A program made the translations under genes and the position numbers. Below are positions 1 to 6,970 of a DNA stretch of 21,323 nucleotides, one piece after another; the stretch's first letter is position 1, and each line of letters begins with the position of its first letter. The stretch is from CAYOXD01 sp964407825 (lineage in GTDB: Bacteria > Desulfobacterota > Desulfobacteria > Desulfobacterales > JAFDDL01). The notes under the pieces are model-generated. The model did not search any database. It was not told where the DNA came from and saw only the letters and a list, made by a program, of their open reading frames with translations. The stretch spans positions 1 through 21,323 of the forward strand of contig CAYOXD010000051.1 of the NCBI GenBank assembly GCA_964407825.1, in the 5' to 3' direction.

Positions 1-63
1 CTGTAACGGGTGATTAGCCATTTCGCGGGGTGCGCCGCGCGTATAGGGGCTGTCCACGGCGGA

Positions 64-633
64 TCAGGTGACAATCTTGAGAATGGCCGGTTGTTTTCGT
101 TGGGGGGCGGGCGGGATCTGCCGGGGGTATCCCACGATGAGGGGCGCGATGATCCGATATCCCTCGGGAACGCCGATGGCGGTCAACAAGGCGGGATCCA
201 GGATCTCTCTTCCCAGTCCGATCCAGCAGGTCCCCAGCCCCCTGGCGGTGGCCGAAAACATGAAGTAAGCGGCGGCCAGCGTCACATCGAACACCAGGGA
301 GGGGATTTTGGGGTTTCCCACGATATAGACCAGGCCCGGGGCATTGTGAAAGATGTTGAAGGAGGGTTGTTCCAACTCGGCCAGATAGGGGGTCATGGGC
401 GAGCCGGGCTGTTGTTTGATGCGTGCGACGATGTTTCCCTTCGCCTCGTCCGAGAGGGCCTTTATCATCTTTCTGTCCAGCACCACGATGAAATGCCAGG
501 GTTGGTTGTTGGCGGCGCTGGGGGCCTGGCAGCTGTCCTGGATCAGTTGAAGAATCAGGTCCTGGGGGACCGGTTTGTCAAGGAAATCCCTGACGGATCG
601 CCGTTGATGGAGCAGTTGTTCGAAGGTCAGCAT
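64..633 (-). CDS. Nitroreductase family protein (FMN-dependent oxidoreductase)
   Basis: A 189-residue protein of usual length for the nitroreductase superfamily, which are cytoplasmic flavoproteins that reduce nitro-, quinone or related substrates with NAD(P)H. The N-terminal RRSVRDF (residues 11-17) is the conserved FMN-phosphate-binding segment. PSAANNQPW (38-46) is the second flavin-contact motif, and GLGTCWIG (132-139) with the late APLIVGYP stretch completes the family pattern. The ATG at 633 is preceded by AAGGAA about six bases upstream. The gene stands alone, divergent from the HIT gene, with a possible promoter at 696-724. The natural substrate cannot be told from sequence. The family assignment is firm; the specific reaction is not. 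Confidence 0.92.
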   Translation of the reverse strand: MLTFEQLLHQRRSVRDFLDKPVPQDLILQLIQDSCQAPSAANNQPWHFIVVLDRKMIKALSDEAKGNIVARIKQQPGSPMTPYLAELEQPSFNIFHNAPGLVYIVGNPKIPSLVFDVTLAAAYFMFSATARGLGTCWIGLGREILDPALLTAIGVPEGYRIIAPLIVGYPRQIPPAPQRKQPAILKIVT

Positions 634-695
634 GATGTTTCCTTGTTTCGAATCGTGCGTGATTGCTGTCTGCCGTGACCGGCTGCTTGTCGGAT

Positions 696-724
696 TCTAT
701 AGCATACCGAGCGGTTGCAGGCAA
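696..724 (-). promoter_or_regulatory. Putative sigma70-type promoter of the nitroreductase gene
   Basis: Read on the minus strand, TTGCCT (719-724) is followed after 17 bases by TATAGA (696-701), within TATAGAAT. This lies about 60 bases upstream of the ATG at 633. Spacing is ideal and both boxes are near consensus, but this is only a pattern match. Confidence 0.4.
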
Positions 725-756
725 AGGCCGATGTTTCCCCATCCCGGGTCGATCAC

Positions 757-820
757 CTGTAAGAACATCCGATTTTTCCTCTTTGCCTTTTGGCCATGTA
801 CGGTGCTATGTTCTTAACAG
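757..820. repeat. Inverted repeat in the nitroreductase/HIT divergent region
   Basis: CTGTAAGAACAT (757-768) and ATGTTCTTAACAG (808-820) are inverted copies. Nine bases (TAAGAACAT/ATGTTCTTA) match perfectly, and the outer CTG/CAG match after one inserted A. The arms are separated by 39 bases. The right arm covers the proposed HIT -10 box, so it could be a looped operator, or a long-range stem. No dedicated regulator is encoded next to it. Confidence 0.5.
783..812 (+). promoter_or_regulatory. Putative promoter of the HIT gene
   Basis: TTGCCT (783-788) lies 18 bases before TATGTT (807-812), giving a leader of roughly 70 bases before the ATG at 892. The -10 sits in the right arm of the inverted repeat at 757-820. 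Moderate pattern match only. Confidence 0.33.
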
Positions 821-879
821 GCTGAATTTTCGAATAGACCTCGGGACCGACCGGGGGGGCGCCATTGATGGATGAGGGG

Positions 880-886
880 AAAGGAG
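880..886 (+). promoter_or_regulatory. Ribosome binding site that decides the HIT start
   Basis: AAAGGAG is five bases upstream of the ATG at 892. The alternative start codons at 865 and 868 have no comparable site, so translation should begin at 892. Confidence 0.75.
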
Positions 887-891
887 ACGGC

Positions 892-1224
892 ATGGACGGC
901 GATTGTCTGTTCTGCAGGATTGCCCGGGGGGAAACCGACACCCGGTTCCTGCTTGAAACCGATACCCTGGTGGCATTTCGGGACATCCATCCCCATGCAC
1001 CGGTTCACCTCCTGATCGTCCCCAAGCGACACATCCGCAGCATCAACGATCTTACCGACGCCGACCGGGGTGTTCTGGCCGATCTCATGATGAGCGCCCG
1101 GGATCTTGCCAAGACCGAGGGGGTCGATCAATCCGGATACAAGCTGCTGTTCAATGTCGAGCGGGGCGGGGGGCAGGTGATTTTCCATCTTCACCTTCAT
1201 CTGATGGGAGGATGGAACAGATAG
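892..1224 (+). CDS. HIT family protein (HINT-like nucleotide phosphoramidase/hydrolase)
   Basis: A 110-residue cytoplasmic histidine-triad protein. The triad is H99-L-H101-L-H103 near the C-terminus. In HINT homologues the middle histidine forms the nucleotidyl intermediate when purine nucleoside phosphoramidates are cleaved. The N-terminal CLFC (residues 5-8) matches the CxxC of HINT-like proteins, and PHAPVHLLIVPKRH is the conserved beta-strand region of the fold. The start at 892 is chosen over upstream TTG/ATG codons at 865/868 because AAAGGAG (880-886) lies five bases before it. The last 28 bases overlap the 3' end of the convergent tRNA-dihydrouridine synthase gene. The physiological substrate is unknown. 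Confidence 0.93.
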   Translation: MDGDCLFCRIARGETDTRFLLETDTLVAFRDIHPHAPVHLLIVPKRHIRSINDLTDADRGVLADLMMSARDLAKTEGVDQSGYKLLFNVERGGGQVIFHLHLHLMGGWNR

Positions 1225-2183
1225 CCCTGGCGCCATTGGGCCTTCGAATCGAAAAACCGGTCCACCACCGCCTGGTATTTGTTCAGGCTGCCCGCTTTTT
1301 TTATATGTTTGAAAACCGTTTGTCCATTTTCGAAGGACGCGGCAAAGTACTCCCAGTAGCCCTTCATCCGGCCCAGTACATGCGAGGGGCCGCTGAATTC
1401 CGCACGGTATGCGTCCAGCAGATCGTCATGAAAGCGTCTGAAACGCTCCACGGGCTGGTGGATTTTATCGGTCCCGCGGCGCAGCATCTCCGGCAGAAAG
1501 GGATTTGCAAGCAGCCCCCGGCCGAGCATCCATCGGGAGATCGACGGGAACCGGCCGCGCAGCCGGGTGAAGCCGTTCAGGTCGAAGATGTCGCCGTTAT
1601 AGACAACTGGAAGAGCCGACAGGGACAGGACGGTTTCGAAGGTATCCAGATCCACCCCGCCGGTGTACATCTGGATACCGGTCCGGGGATGGATGATGAG
1701 CTCCCTCAGGGGATAGCGGTTTAAGATGGCCATGAGTTCGAATATCTCGTCCGGCCGTTTTCTGCCGAGCCTCAGCTTGATGGACAGACGGTTTGGGAGC
1801 CGGGGCACCGCAATGTCCAGAAACCGGTCCACCAGGTCCGGATGGTTCAGGAGCCCCGATCCGCGCCGCTTCTTGGCCACCATGGGAAAGGGACAGCCCA
1901 GGTTCCAGTTGACGGTGTCGTAGCCGAGGTCGAAGGCGGCCCGTGAGAGACGGACAAAATCATGGGGCCTGTTTCCAATGAACTGGGGGATGACCGGCAT
2001 GCCCGGGTTCTTTTCCGGCGCGATGTCCCTGAGCAGGGCGGGGTTGATGCGCTCCGCCGAAACAGTGGCGATAAAGGGAGCGATGGCCGCATCGATCCCG
2101 CTGAAATGCTTTTTAAAAAGATTCCGGTAAACGGCGCTGGTGAATCCCCGCATGGGGGCGAGATAAAAAAAAGATCGTGTCAC
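1197..2183 (-). CDS. tRNA-dihydrouridine synthase family protein
   Basis: A 328-residue TIM-barrel flavoenzyme of the Dus family, which reduces specific uridines in the D-loop of tRNA using FMN and NADPH. APMRGFT (residues 9-15) is the N-terminal flavin-binding motif, and NLGCP (94-98) carries the catalytic cysteine C97. IKLRLG (135-140), HPRTG (165-169), VVYNGDI and MLGRGLLANPF are the further barrel-strand motifs around FMN. Length is typical. The start is a GTG at 2183 with only a weak Shine-Dalgarno; moving it inward would remove the APM motif. Positively charged KKRRGSG follows the catalytic loop, and HPRT replaces the common HGRT, so it is not a plain DusA or DusB. The target uridine is unknown. 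Its 3' end overlaps the HIT gene by 28 bases. Confidence 0.9.
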   Translation of the reverse strand: MTRSFFYLAPMRGFTSAVYRNLFKKHFSGIDAAIAPFIATVSAERINPALLRDIAPEKNPGMPVIPQFIGNRPHDFVRLSRAAFDLGYDTVNWNLGCPFPMVAKKRRGSGLLNHPDLVDRFLDIAVPRLPNRLSIKLRLGRKRPDEIFELMAILNRYPLRELIIHPRTGIQMYTGGVDLDTFETVLSLSALPVVYNGDIFDLNGFTRLRGRFPSISRWMLGRGLLANPFLPEMLRRGTDKIHQPVERFRRFHDDLLDAYRAEFSGPSHVLGRMKGYWEYFAASFENGQTVFKHIKKAGSLNKYQAVVDRFFDSKAQWRQGYLFHPPIR

Positions 2184-2214
2184 GGTCCCGTTATAAATTT
2201 AATCCCGATTCGGC

Positions 2215-2315
2215 TGGGCCTGAAGTTTGTAGTTTCTCCGTCGCTGCCGGTGGGCACTTCGGAGGGCACCTGTCCCGGATAAAGGGTCTAATCCAGTTGG
2301 GCCTCAAGTTTCAAG
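2215..2315. repeat. Imperfect direct repeat pair upstream of gmd
   Basis: Two 18-base copies at 2215-2232 and 2298-2315 match at 15 positions. Both begin TGGGCCT, have AAGTTT from the ninth base and end AG. They start 83 bases apart in the divergent dus-gmd region. Function unknown; they could be operator copies or chance. Confidence 0.4.
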
Positions 2316-2344
2316 CGCTAAGTTACAACGCCTCTCGAAGGGAT

Positions 2345-2374
2345 GCATGCTGAAACGTGTATGCTTCGGCATGC
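2345..2374. promoter_or_regulatory. Hairpin/inverted repeat just upstream of the gmd promoter
   Basis: GCATGCTGAA (2345-2354) and TTCGGCATGC (2365-2374) are inverted copies with a single T-G mismatch, which would be a G-U wobble in RNA. The loop is 10 bases. The repeat ends one base before the proposed -35 box, where an activator or repressor site would be expected. There is no U-tract after it, so it does not look like an intrinsic terminator. Confidence 0.5.
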
Positions 2375-2375
2375 C

Positions 2376-2402
2376 TTGACATGAGGGCACGCCTCGTATT
2401 AC
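2376..2402 (+). promoter_or_regulatory. Putative gmd promoter
   Basis: A perfect TTGACA (2376-2381) is followed by TATTAC (2397-2402) after a short 15-base spacer, or by TTACTT after 17 bases. It lies about 70 bases before the gmd start. The -35 is convincing, the -10 is not. Confidence 0.35.
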
Positions 2403-2471
2403 TTCCTTCCCGCAAGAAGAAAATGTTACGGGGGCTGAAACTTCCGGCGCGGCCGGATGGGGAGGGAAATC

Positions 2472-3557
2472 ATGAAGAAGGCGTTAATTACAGGGGTTAC
2501 CGGTCAGGATGGTGCCTACCTGGCGGAGTTGCTGCTCTCAAAGGGGTATGAGGTCCACGGAATCAAGAGACGATCTTCGCTTTTCAATACGGACCGCGTC
2601 GATCATCTGTACCAGGACCCGCATGATAAGGATCGGCAATTTGTCCTGCACTACGGCGATCTGACGGACGCCTCCAACCTGATCCGCATCCTGCAGGAGG
2701 TGCAGCCCGACGAAGTCTACAACCTGGCGGCCCAGAGCCATGTGCAGGTGTCCTTCGAATCCGCTGAGTACACGGCGGATGTGGATGCCGTGGGGACCCT
2801 GCGGCTGCTGGAGGGCATCCGGCTCCTGGGGCTGGAGAAAAAGACGCGCTTTTACCAGGCCTCCACCTCCGAGCTCTATGGCAAGGTTCAGGAAACGCCC
2901 CAGACCGAGAAAACGCCCTTTTACCCCCGATCGCCCTATGCATGCGCCAAATTGTACGCTTACTGGATCACGGTCAATTACCGGGAAGCCTACGGTATTT
3001 ATGCCTGCAACGGGATCCTCTTCAATCACGAGTCTCCGATCCGGGGGGAAACCTTCGTGACGCGGAAGATTACCCGGGCCCTGTGCCGCATCTATCTGGG
3101 CATGCAGCGCTGCCTCTATTTGGGAAATCTCAACGCCCTGCGGGATTGGGGCCATGCCAGGGACTATGTGAAGATGCAATGGATGATGCTGCAGCAGGAG
3201 GCTCCCGATGATTATGTGATCGCCACCGGTGAGCAGCATTCCGTTCGGGAGTTTGTGGAAGCCTGCGCCAAGGAACTGGGGATCGCCATCCGCTGGGAAG
3301 GGGAGGGGATTCAGGAGCGGGGCATCAATGTGGCCAACGGCAAGACCATCGTGGCCGTCGATCCGAGATATTTCAGGCCGACCGAGGTGGAGACGCTGCT
3401 GGGGGACCCCTCCAAGGCGAAACAAAACCTCGGTTGGGAGCCGGCCATCAGCTTCGAAGCGCTGGTGAAGGAGATGACGCGGACGGATCTCGAGGAGGCA
3501 AAGCGGGACGAGCTCTGCCAGCGGGCCGGCTTCAAGGTGAATCAGTACGCCGAATGA
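2472..3557 (+). CDS. gmd: GDP-mannose 4,6-dehydratase
   Basis: A 361-residue extended short-chain dehydrogenase that converts GDP-D-mannose to GDP-4-keto-6-deoxy-D-mannose. That intermediate leads to GDP-fucose, GDP-rhamnose or GDP-perosamine for surface polysaccharides. The Rossmann motif is G8xxG11xxG14 in TGVTGQDG. The catalytic triad region is STSE (131-134) with Y156 and K160 in SPYACAK. The NADP-specific RR pair (33-34) follows the second beta strand, and NHESPIRGETF is the substrate loop typical of Gmd. The start at 2472 has GGAGGG five bases upstream; an in-frame ATG at 2457 lacks one. No fcl, rmd or glycosyltransferase gene adjoins it, so the final sugar cannot be predicted here. It converges on the MFS gene. 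Confidence 0.97.
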   Translation: MKKALITGVTGQDGAYLAELLLSKGYEVHGIKRRSSLFNTDRVDHLYQDPHDKDRQFVLHYGDLTDASNLIRILQEVQPDEVYNLAAQSHVQVSFESAEYTADVDAVGTLRLLEGIRLLGLEKKTRFYQASTSELYGKVQETPQTEKTPFYPRSPYACAKLYAYWITVNYREAYGIYACNGILFNHESPIRGETFVTRKITRALCRIYLGMQRCLYLGNLNALRDWGHARDYVKMQWMMLQQEAPDDYVIATGEQHSVREFVEACAKELGIAIRWEGEGIQERGINVANGKTIVAVDPRYFRPTEVETLLGDPSKAKQNLGWEPAISFEALVKEMTRTDLEEAKRDELCQRAGFKVNQYAE

Positions 3558-3561
3558 TCCG

Positions 3562-3596
3562 CCTCGGACCGAATCCCGGAGGGAGGTTTTAAAACC
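3562..3596. terminator. Weak hairpin region between convergent gmd and MFS genes
   Basis: In the 43-base gap, CCTCGG (3562-3567) can pair with CCGGAGG (3576-3582) with one bulged base. It is followed by the perfect palindrome GGTTTTAAAACC (3585-3596), which supplies a short T run for each strand. It may end both transcripts, but the stem is weak. Confidence 0.25.
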
Positions 3597-3600
3597 ACTT

Positions 3601-5169
3601 CTAATGTTTCGCTGCCTGGGGTTTGACGATCAGGAGAATCAGCAACAGAAAGAAGCTGCCGAACAGGGCAAAAATAAAGCAGTGCCGGAAGGTATCCTGA
3701 AAGCCGAAGCTCAGGGCCTGGAGCCCCTGCACCTTGCCGAGGAAAAGATGCGCCTTTATCGCCGCAACCTTTCCAGGGAACAGGGCCTCCAGCCGCATGG
3801 CGGTTATTTCCACGTACCGCTGCACATAATCGTGATTCTGAAGGGTGGCGATCCCCTCGAAATGAATGGCCTGGCTCTTTTCCAGCGTGTTGGTGGCGAT
3901 GGCCGTGCCCAGGGAGCCGCCCACGAACCGGAAGTAGTGCAACAGGCTCACCCCCTGGGCGGTCTTTTCCTTCAAATTCCCCAGCGCCATGGCCGACAGG
4001 GGAGCGAAGAAGCACCCCAGCCCGATGCCCAGCGGAATGGTGGTAATGGCGGCCTGAACAGACGGCGTGTAGTAGTTGAGGGAGGGTAGGAGCTGGTAGC
4101 TCGTGTAAAGGTAGAGCAGACAGCTTCCCGCCAGGACGCGATGGGGCCCGAACCGGTCGCTCAGGATGCCGGCCACGGGCGAGAAGATGGCGATGAACAT
4201 GGCAAAGGCCAGCATGTGAAGCCCCGTGTCAAACGTTCCCAACTGCTTCAGGGTTTCATAATAGAGGGGAAGCAGATAGAAGAGCTGATATATGGAAAGC
4301 CCCATCACGAAAAAATAAAACCCCATGGACAGCATGTAAATCTTGTTTTTGAAGATTCCCGGATCGATGAGCCTGTTGCCGGAGAGTATTTCCGACAGAA
4401 CAAAGAGCACCAGGGCCATGGCCGCTCCGAAGGCCAGCAGCCCGATGGTGGTGGACTGGAACCAGCCGAGCTGCTGGCCCTTGGACAGGAGGAACAGCAG
4501 GGAGACCGTAAAGCTGCCGATGAAAAAATAGCTGACGAAGTTGAACTTGAGACGCATCCGATGGGTCACCAGGATGGGCAGAAAGCTTAAGGCCGCAACG
4601 AAATTGAGCGCTCCCACCGGCAGGTTGATAAAGAATACCCACCGCCAGCTCAGGTGCTGGGTGATATACCCGCCCACCGTCGGCCCCAGGGACGGGGCGA
4701 AACTGACGCCCATGGCGTAGATGCCCATGGCGAGCCCCTTCTTGTTCGGCGGATAGATGGCAAACAGGATCGTCTGGGCCGATGCCATGACGAAGGCCTC
4801 GCCCGTTCCCTGCAGGACGCGGTAGGCGATCATCTCCGGCAGGGTCCCGGCCATTCCGCAAAGCACGCTTGCGGTGGTGAAAACGGCAAGCCCGATGATG
4901 AACAGGCGCTTTAGCCCGAGCACGTGACTCAGGTTGTGCGTCAGCAGAAGCGCGACGGCGGCGGCGGTCATATAGGCCGTGATGACCCATTGGATGCCGT
5001 ACAGGTCGGTGGCGAGGGGGCCGATCATCTTGGGGATCACCACGTCCACGACCGTGGTGTCCAAAATGGCCATAAAGGCGCCGGTCATGATGATGACCGT
5101 CAGAAAGCCCCGGTAGACAGGAGAAATGGTTTGGTAAAAGGGGATTTCAGGGTCCTGTTCCCGCATCAT
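3601..5169 (-). CDS. DHA2 (EmrB/QacA-type) MFS drug:proton antiporter
   Basis: A 522-residue inner-membrane protein with about 14 hydrophobic segments, the usual size and topology for DHA2 exporters. LDTTVVDVVIP (residues 36-46) is the family's first-helix motif with D37. GWRWVFFINLPVG-like sequence (here SWRWVFFINLPVG) is the antiporter-associated motif before helix 6. The role is proton-driven export of toxic compounds through the adjoining membrane-fusion protein and outer-membrane channel, as in EmrAB-TolC. The ATG at 5169 overlaps the stop of the upstream hlyD-like gene in an ATGA, with GGAAG five bases before it; a second in-frame ATG follows directly. It is the last gene of the operon. 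The substrate is not predictable. Confidence 0.94.
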   Translation of the reverse strand: MMREQDPEIPFYQTISPVYRGFLTVIIMTGAFMAILDTTVVDVVIPKMIGPLATDLYGIQWVITAYMTAAAVALLLTHNLSHVLGLKRLFIIGLAVFTTASVLCGMAGTLPEMIAYRVLQGTGEAFVMASAQTILFAIYPPNKKGLAMGIYAMGVSFAPSLGPTVGGYITQHLSWRWVFFINLPVGALNFVAALSFLPILVTHRMRLKFNFVSYFFIGSFTVSLLFLLSKGQQLGWFQSTTIGLLAFGAAMALVLFVLSEILSGNRLIDPGIFKNKIYMLSMGFYFFVMGLSIYQLFYLLPLYYETLKQLGTFDTGLHMLAFAMFIAIFSPVAGILSDRFGPHRVLAGSCLLYLYTSYQLLPSLNYYTPSVQAAITTIPLGIGLGCFFAPLSAMALGNLKEKTAQGVSLLHYFRFVGGSLGTAIATNTLEKSQAIHFEGIATLQNHDYVQRYVEITAMRLEALFPGKVAAIKAHLFLGKVQGLQALSFGFQDTFRHCFIFALFGSFFLLLILLIVKPQAAKH

Positions 5170-6323
5170 CGCCTCTTCCGGCGGATCTGCACCTCACCGC
5201 TCAATCCCACCTGCAAGAGCTGTTTGTCCCCCTGGGTGATGCGGATGCGCACCGGTACCCGCTGGGCCACCTTGGTGAATTCCCCTGCCGAGATGTCCCG
5301 GGGGGCAAGGGCAAAGGTGGCGGCCGAGGCGGGCAGCACCTGGGAGACAACGCCCCTGTATGTCTGATCCGGATAGGCGTCGATCTGGATGCGCACCGGA
5401 TCCCCCGGCACCACGCCGCTGAGCTTGTCTTCACTAAGGAGCGCCACGATGAAGAGATCCTCCGGATTCAACACCGCGTAGATCGCGCTCGATGGGGAGA
5501 CGATATCGCCCGCACTCACAAATTTTTTGGCGATTCTGCCGGAGATGGGACTTTTAAGTGCGCAGGCGGCGATGTGGGTCCGGGCGTCCTCCAGGGAGGC
5601 GGTAAGGGAGGCGATCTGTTGGGCCATGGCCCGGATGCTTTTTCGAACCTCCGCGATCTGCATCCGCTGGGCTTCCGCCAGCCGGACCCCCAGTTTTGCC
5701 GAGTCCATGGAGGCAGCCATGGCCCCTGCCTCTTCCACAACTGCCCGCTTGGCGGCCTCCTGGGCCTGGAGCCGGGTGCCGATATCTTCGGCCTTGCGCT
5801 TGGCCACGGCCCGGGCCTGGTAGAGGGCCTCAAAACGGTGTTTGTCCCGTTTGAGCTGGTCGATAAGTGCCTGAACGCTGGCGGCCTTTGCATCCAGAGC
5901 GGCCTTCTGCTTCTTGAGCTGTCCTACCTTGGCATGGGCGATTTTTACGTTCAGGGCGATCTGCCTTTGAAGCCGCTCCAGGAGCAGGCGCTTGGCCGCC
6001 CGTTTGTCCCGGACCTCCCGGATCTGCGCCGCCAGCCGTTTTGCCGCCAGCCGATAGGTCGTATCGTCGATGGTGGCGATCACCTGGCCCGCCGACACCG
6101 GATCCCCCTCCTTCTTCCGCATGGTCAGGACTCGGCCGTTGACCCGGTCGAAGCCGAGGGTGGCCAGGGAATCCGTTCGGACAAAGACTGCGTCCGTCAC
6201 GGCATAGGCCAGGCGGTGATGCACGAACCACACCGCCATGATCGCAATCACCAGGGCGCCAAGGATCAAGAGGGCGACCGCAAGCCTTTTCCCTTTTTCC
6301 CCCGCGTTCGCAAATGGACTCAT
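5166..6323 (-). CDS. HlyD/EmrA-family membrane fusion protein
   Basis: A 385-residue periplasmic adaptor linking the MFS pump to the outer-membrane channel. A short cytoplasmic N-terminus precedes one membrane anchor (about residues 14-34). Next come the first half of the biotinyl-lipoyl domain (VNGRVLTMRKKEGDPV, 61-76), a long Ala/Lys/Gln-rich helical hairpin (about 90-255), the second lipoyl half (ALKSPISGRIAKKFVSAGD) and a beta-barrel domain. The long coiled coil fits EmrA-type rather than RND-type adaptors. The ATG at 6323 is chosen because it overlaps the tetR stop as ATGA and has AAGGAG about ten bases upstream; the open frame extends to 6554, but that extension is antisense-like Arg-rich noise over tetR. 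Confidence 0.93.
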   Translation of the reverse strand: MSPFANAGEKGKRLAVALLILGALVIAIMAVWFVHHRLAYAVTDAVFVRTDSLATLGFDRVNGRVLTMRKKEGDPVSAGQVIATIDDTTYRLAAKRLAAQIREVRDKRAAKRLLLERLQRQIALNVKIAHAKVGQLKKQKAALDAKAASVQALIDQLKRDKHRFEALYQARAVAKRKAEDIGTRLQAQEAAKRAVVEEAGAMAASMDSAKLGVRLAEAQRMQIAEVRKSIRAMAQQIASLTASLEDARTHIAACALKSPISGRIAKKFVSAGDIVSPSSAIYAVLNPEDLFIVALLSEDKLSGVVPGDPVRIQIDAYPDQTYRGVVSQVLPASAATFALAPRDISAGEFTKVAQRVPVRIRITQGDKQLLQVGLSGEVQIRRKRR

Positions 6324-6958
6324 AAGGGCAGATCTCCTTGAAACGATTCGGTTCCGGCGCCATCCCGCCGCGGACCGATGCCTTCTATCAGGAGCCGGAC
6401 GATGTGCGCGGCGACGATGTCGGGATTGTCGTGCTCCGGCCGGTTGCCAGGTAGAAATTTCCGCATACCGGCGATCTGGTAGTGATGAACGGTGAGGGAA
6501 ACGATCGACATGCAAAGGAGGAAGGGATCGAAGTCCGGCGCCAGCTCCCGGCAAAGCCCCATCACATCCGCGAAGACATCCCGGAACACCGCGTCCACCA
6601 CCAGTTGGAGACGCCCTTGGTCCCCGTCAAGGATTTCCCGATGAATGAGCCGGGTGAAGACCGGGTCCCGGCTCAACTGCAGGCAGAAGCGGTGAATCAG
6701 GTTGCGCAACCGTTCGGCCGGCGGCGCGTCACCGGCGAGCGCTGCCCTGATATCCCGGGCCCGGCCGGCAAAGGCCCGTTTCACGGCGGCCAGGTACAGG
6801 GCCTGTTTTCCGGGGAAATGGTGGTAGAAGGAGCCGGCGGTGATCCCCGCCTCGACGGCGGCCTCCCGCATGGTGACCCGGTTGTATCCCTTTTCCGCAA
6901 AGAGGGGGATCACCTTTGACAGAATGCGGTTTCGGCAGGTGGAGGGTGTCGGGCGCAT
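6320..6958 (-). CDS. TetR-family transcriptional repressor of the efflux operon
   Basis: A 212-residue regulator. The N-terminal TetR DNA-binding domain runs over about residues 10-56. Its helix-turn-helix is TMREAAVEAGITAGSFYHHF (29-48), with the characteristic FYHHF recognition end. The all-helical C-terminal part would bind inducer and dimerise. It lies inside the operon, ten bases after the channel gene and overlapping the membrane-fusion gene by four bases, so it is co-transcribed with what it probably represses. The proposed binding sites are at 8393-8408 and 8436-8450. The start at 6958 is preferred to the ATG at 6964 because GGAG (6965-6968) directly abuts 6964 but lies six bases from 6958. 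Ligand unknown. Confidence 0.92.
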   Translation of the reverse strand: MRPTPSTCRNRILSKVIPLFAEKGYNRVTMREAAVEAGITAGSFYHHFPGKQALYLAAVKRAFAGRARDIRAALAGDAPPAERLRNLIHRFCLQLSRDPVFTRLIHREILDGDQGRLQLVVDAVFRDVFADVMGLCRELAPDFDPFLLCMSIVSLTVHHYQIAGMRKFLPGNRPEHDNPDIVAAHIVRLLIEGIGPRRDGAGTESFQGDLPL

Positions 6959-6964
6959 GGTCAT

Positions 6965-6970
6965 CTCCTC
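6965..6970 (-). promoter_or_regulatory. RBS that decides the tetR start and overlaps the tolC-like stop
   Basis: On the minus strand GAGGAG here includes the last two bases of the upstream TGA stop (6969-6971). It touches the ATG at 6964 and is six bases from the ATG at 6958, so the inner start is favoured. Terminating ribosomes could reload here. Confidence 0.6.

Noticed and set aside
2345..2374. Intrinsic terminator interpretation of the hairpin upstream of gmd
   Set aside because: No T-run follows on either strand and a perfect -35 box comes directly after, so an operator or leader structure is more likely.
6324..6554. N-terminal extension of the EmrA-like adaptor
   Set aside because: The extra 77 residues are Arg/Pro-rich, lie wholly inside tetR in another frame, and precede an ATGA-coupled start with an RBS and a normal membrane anchor.
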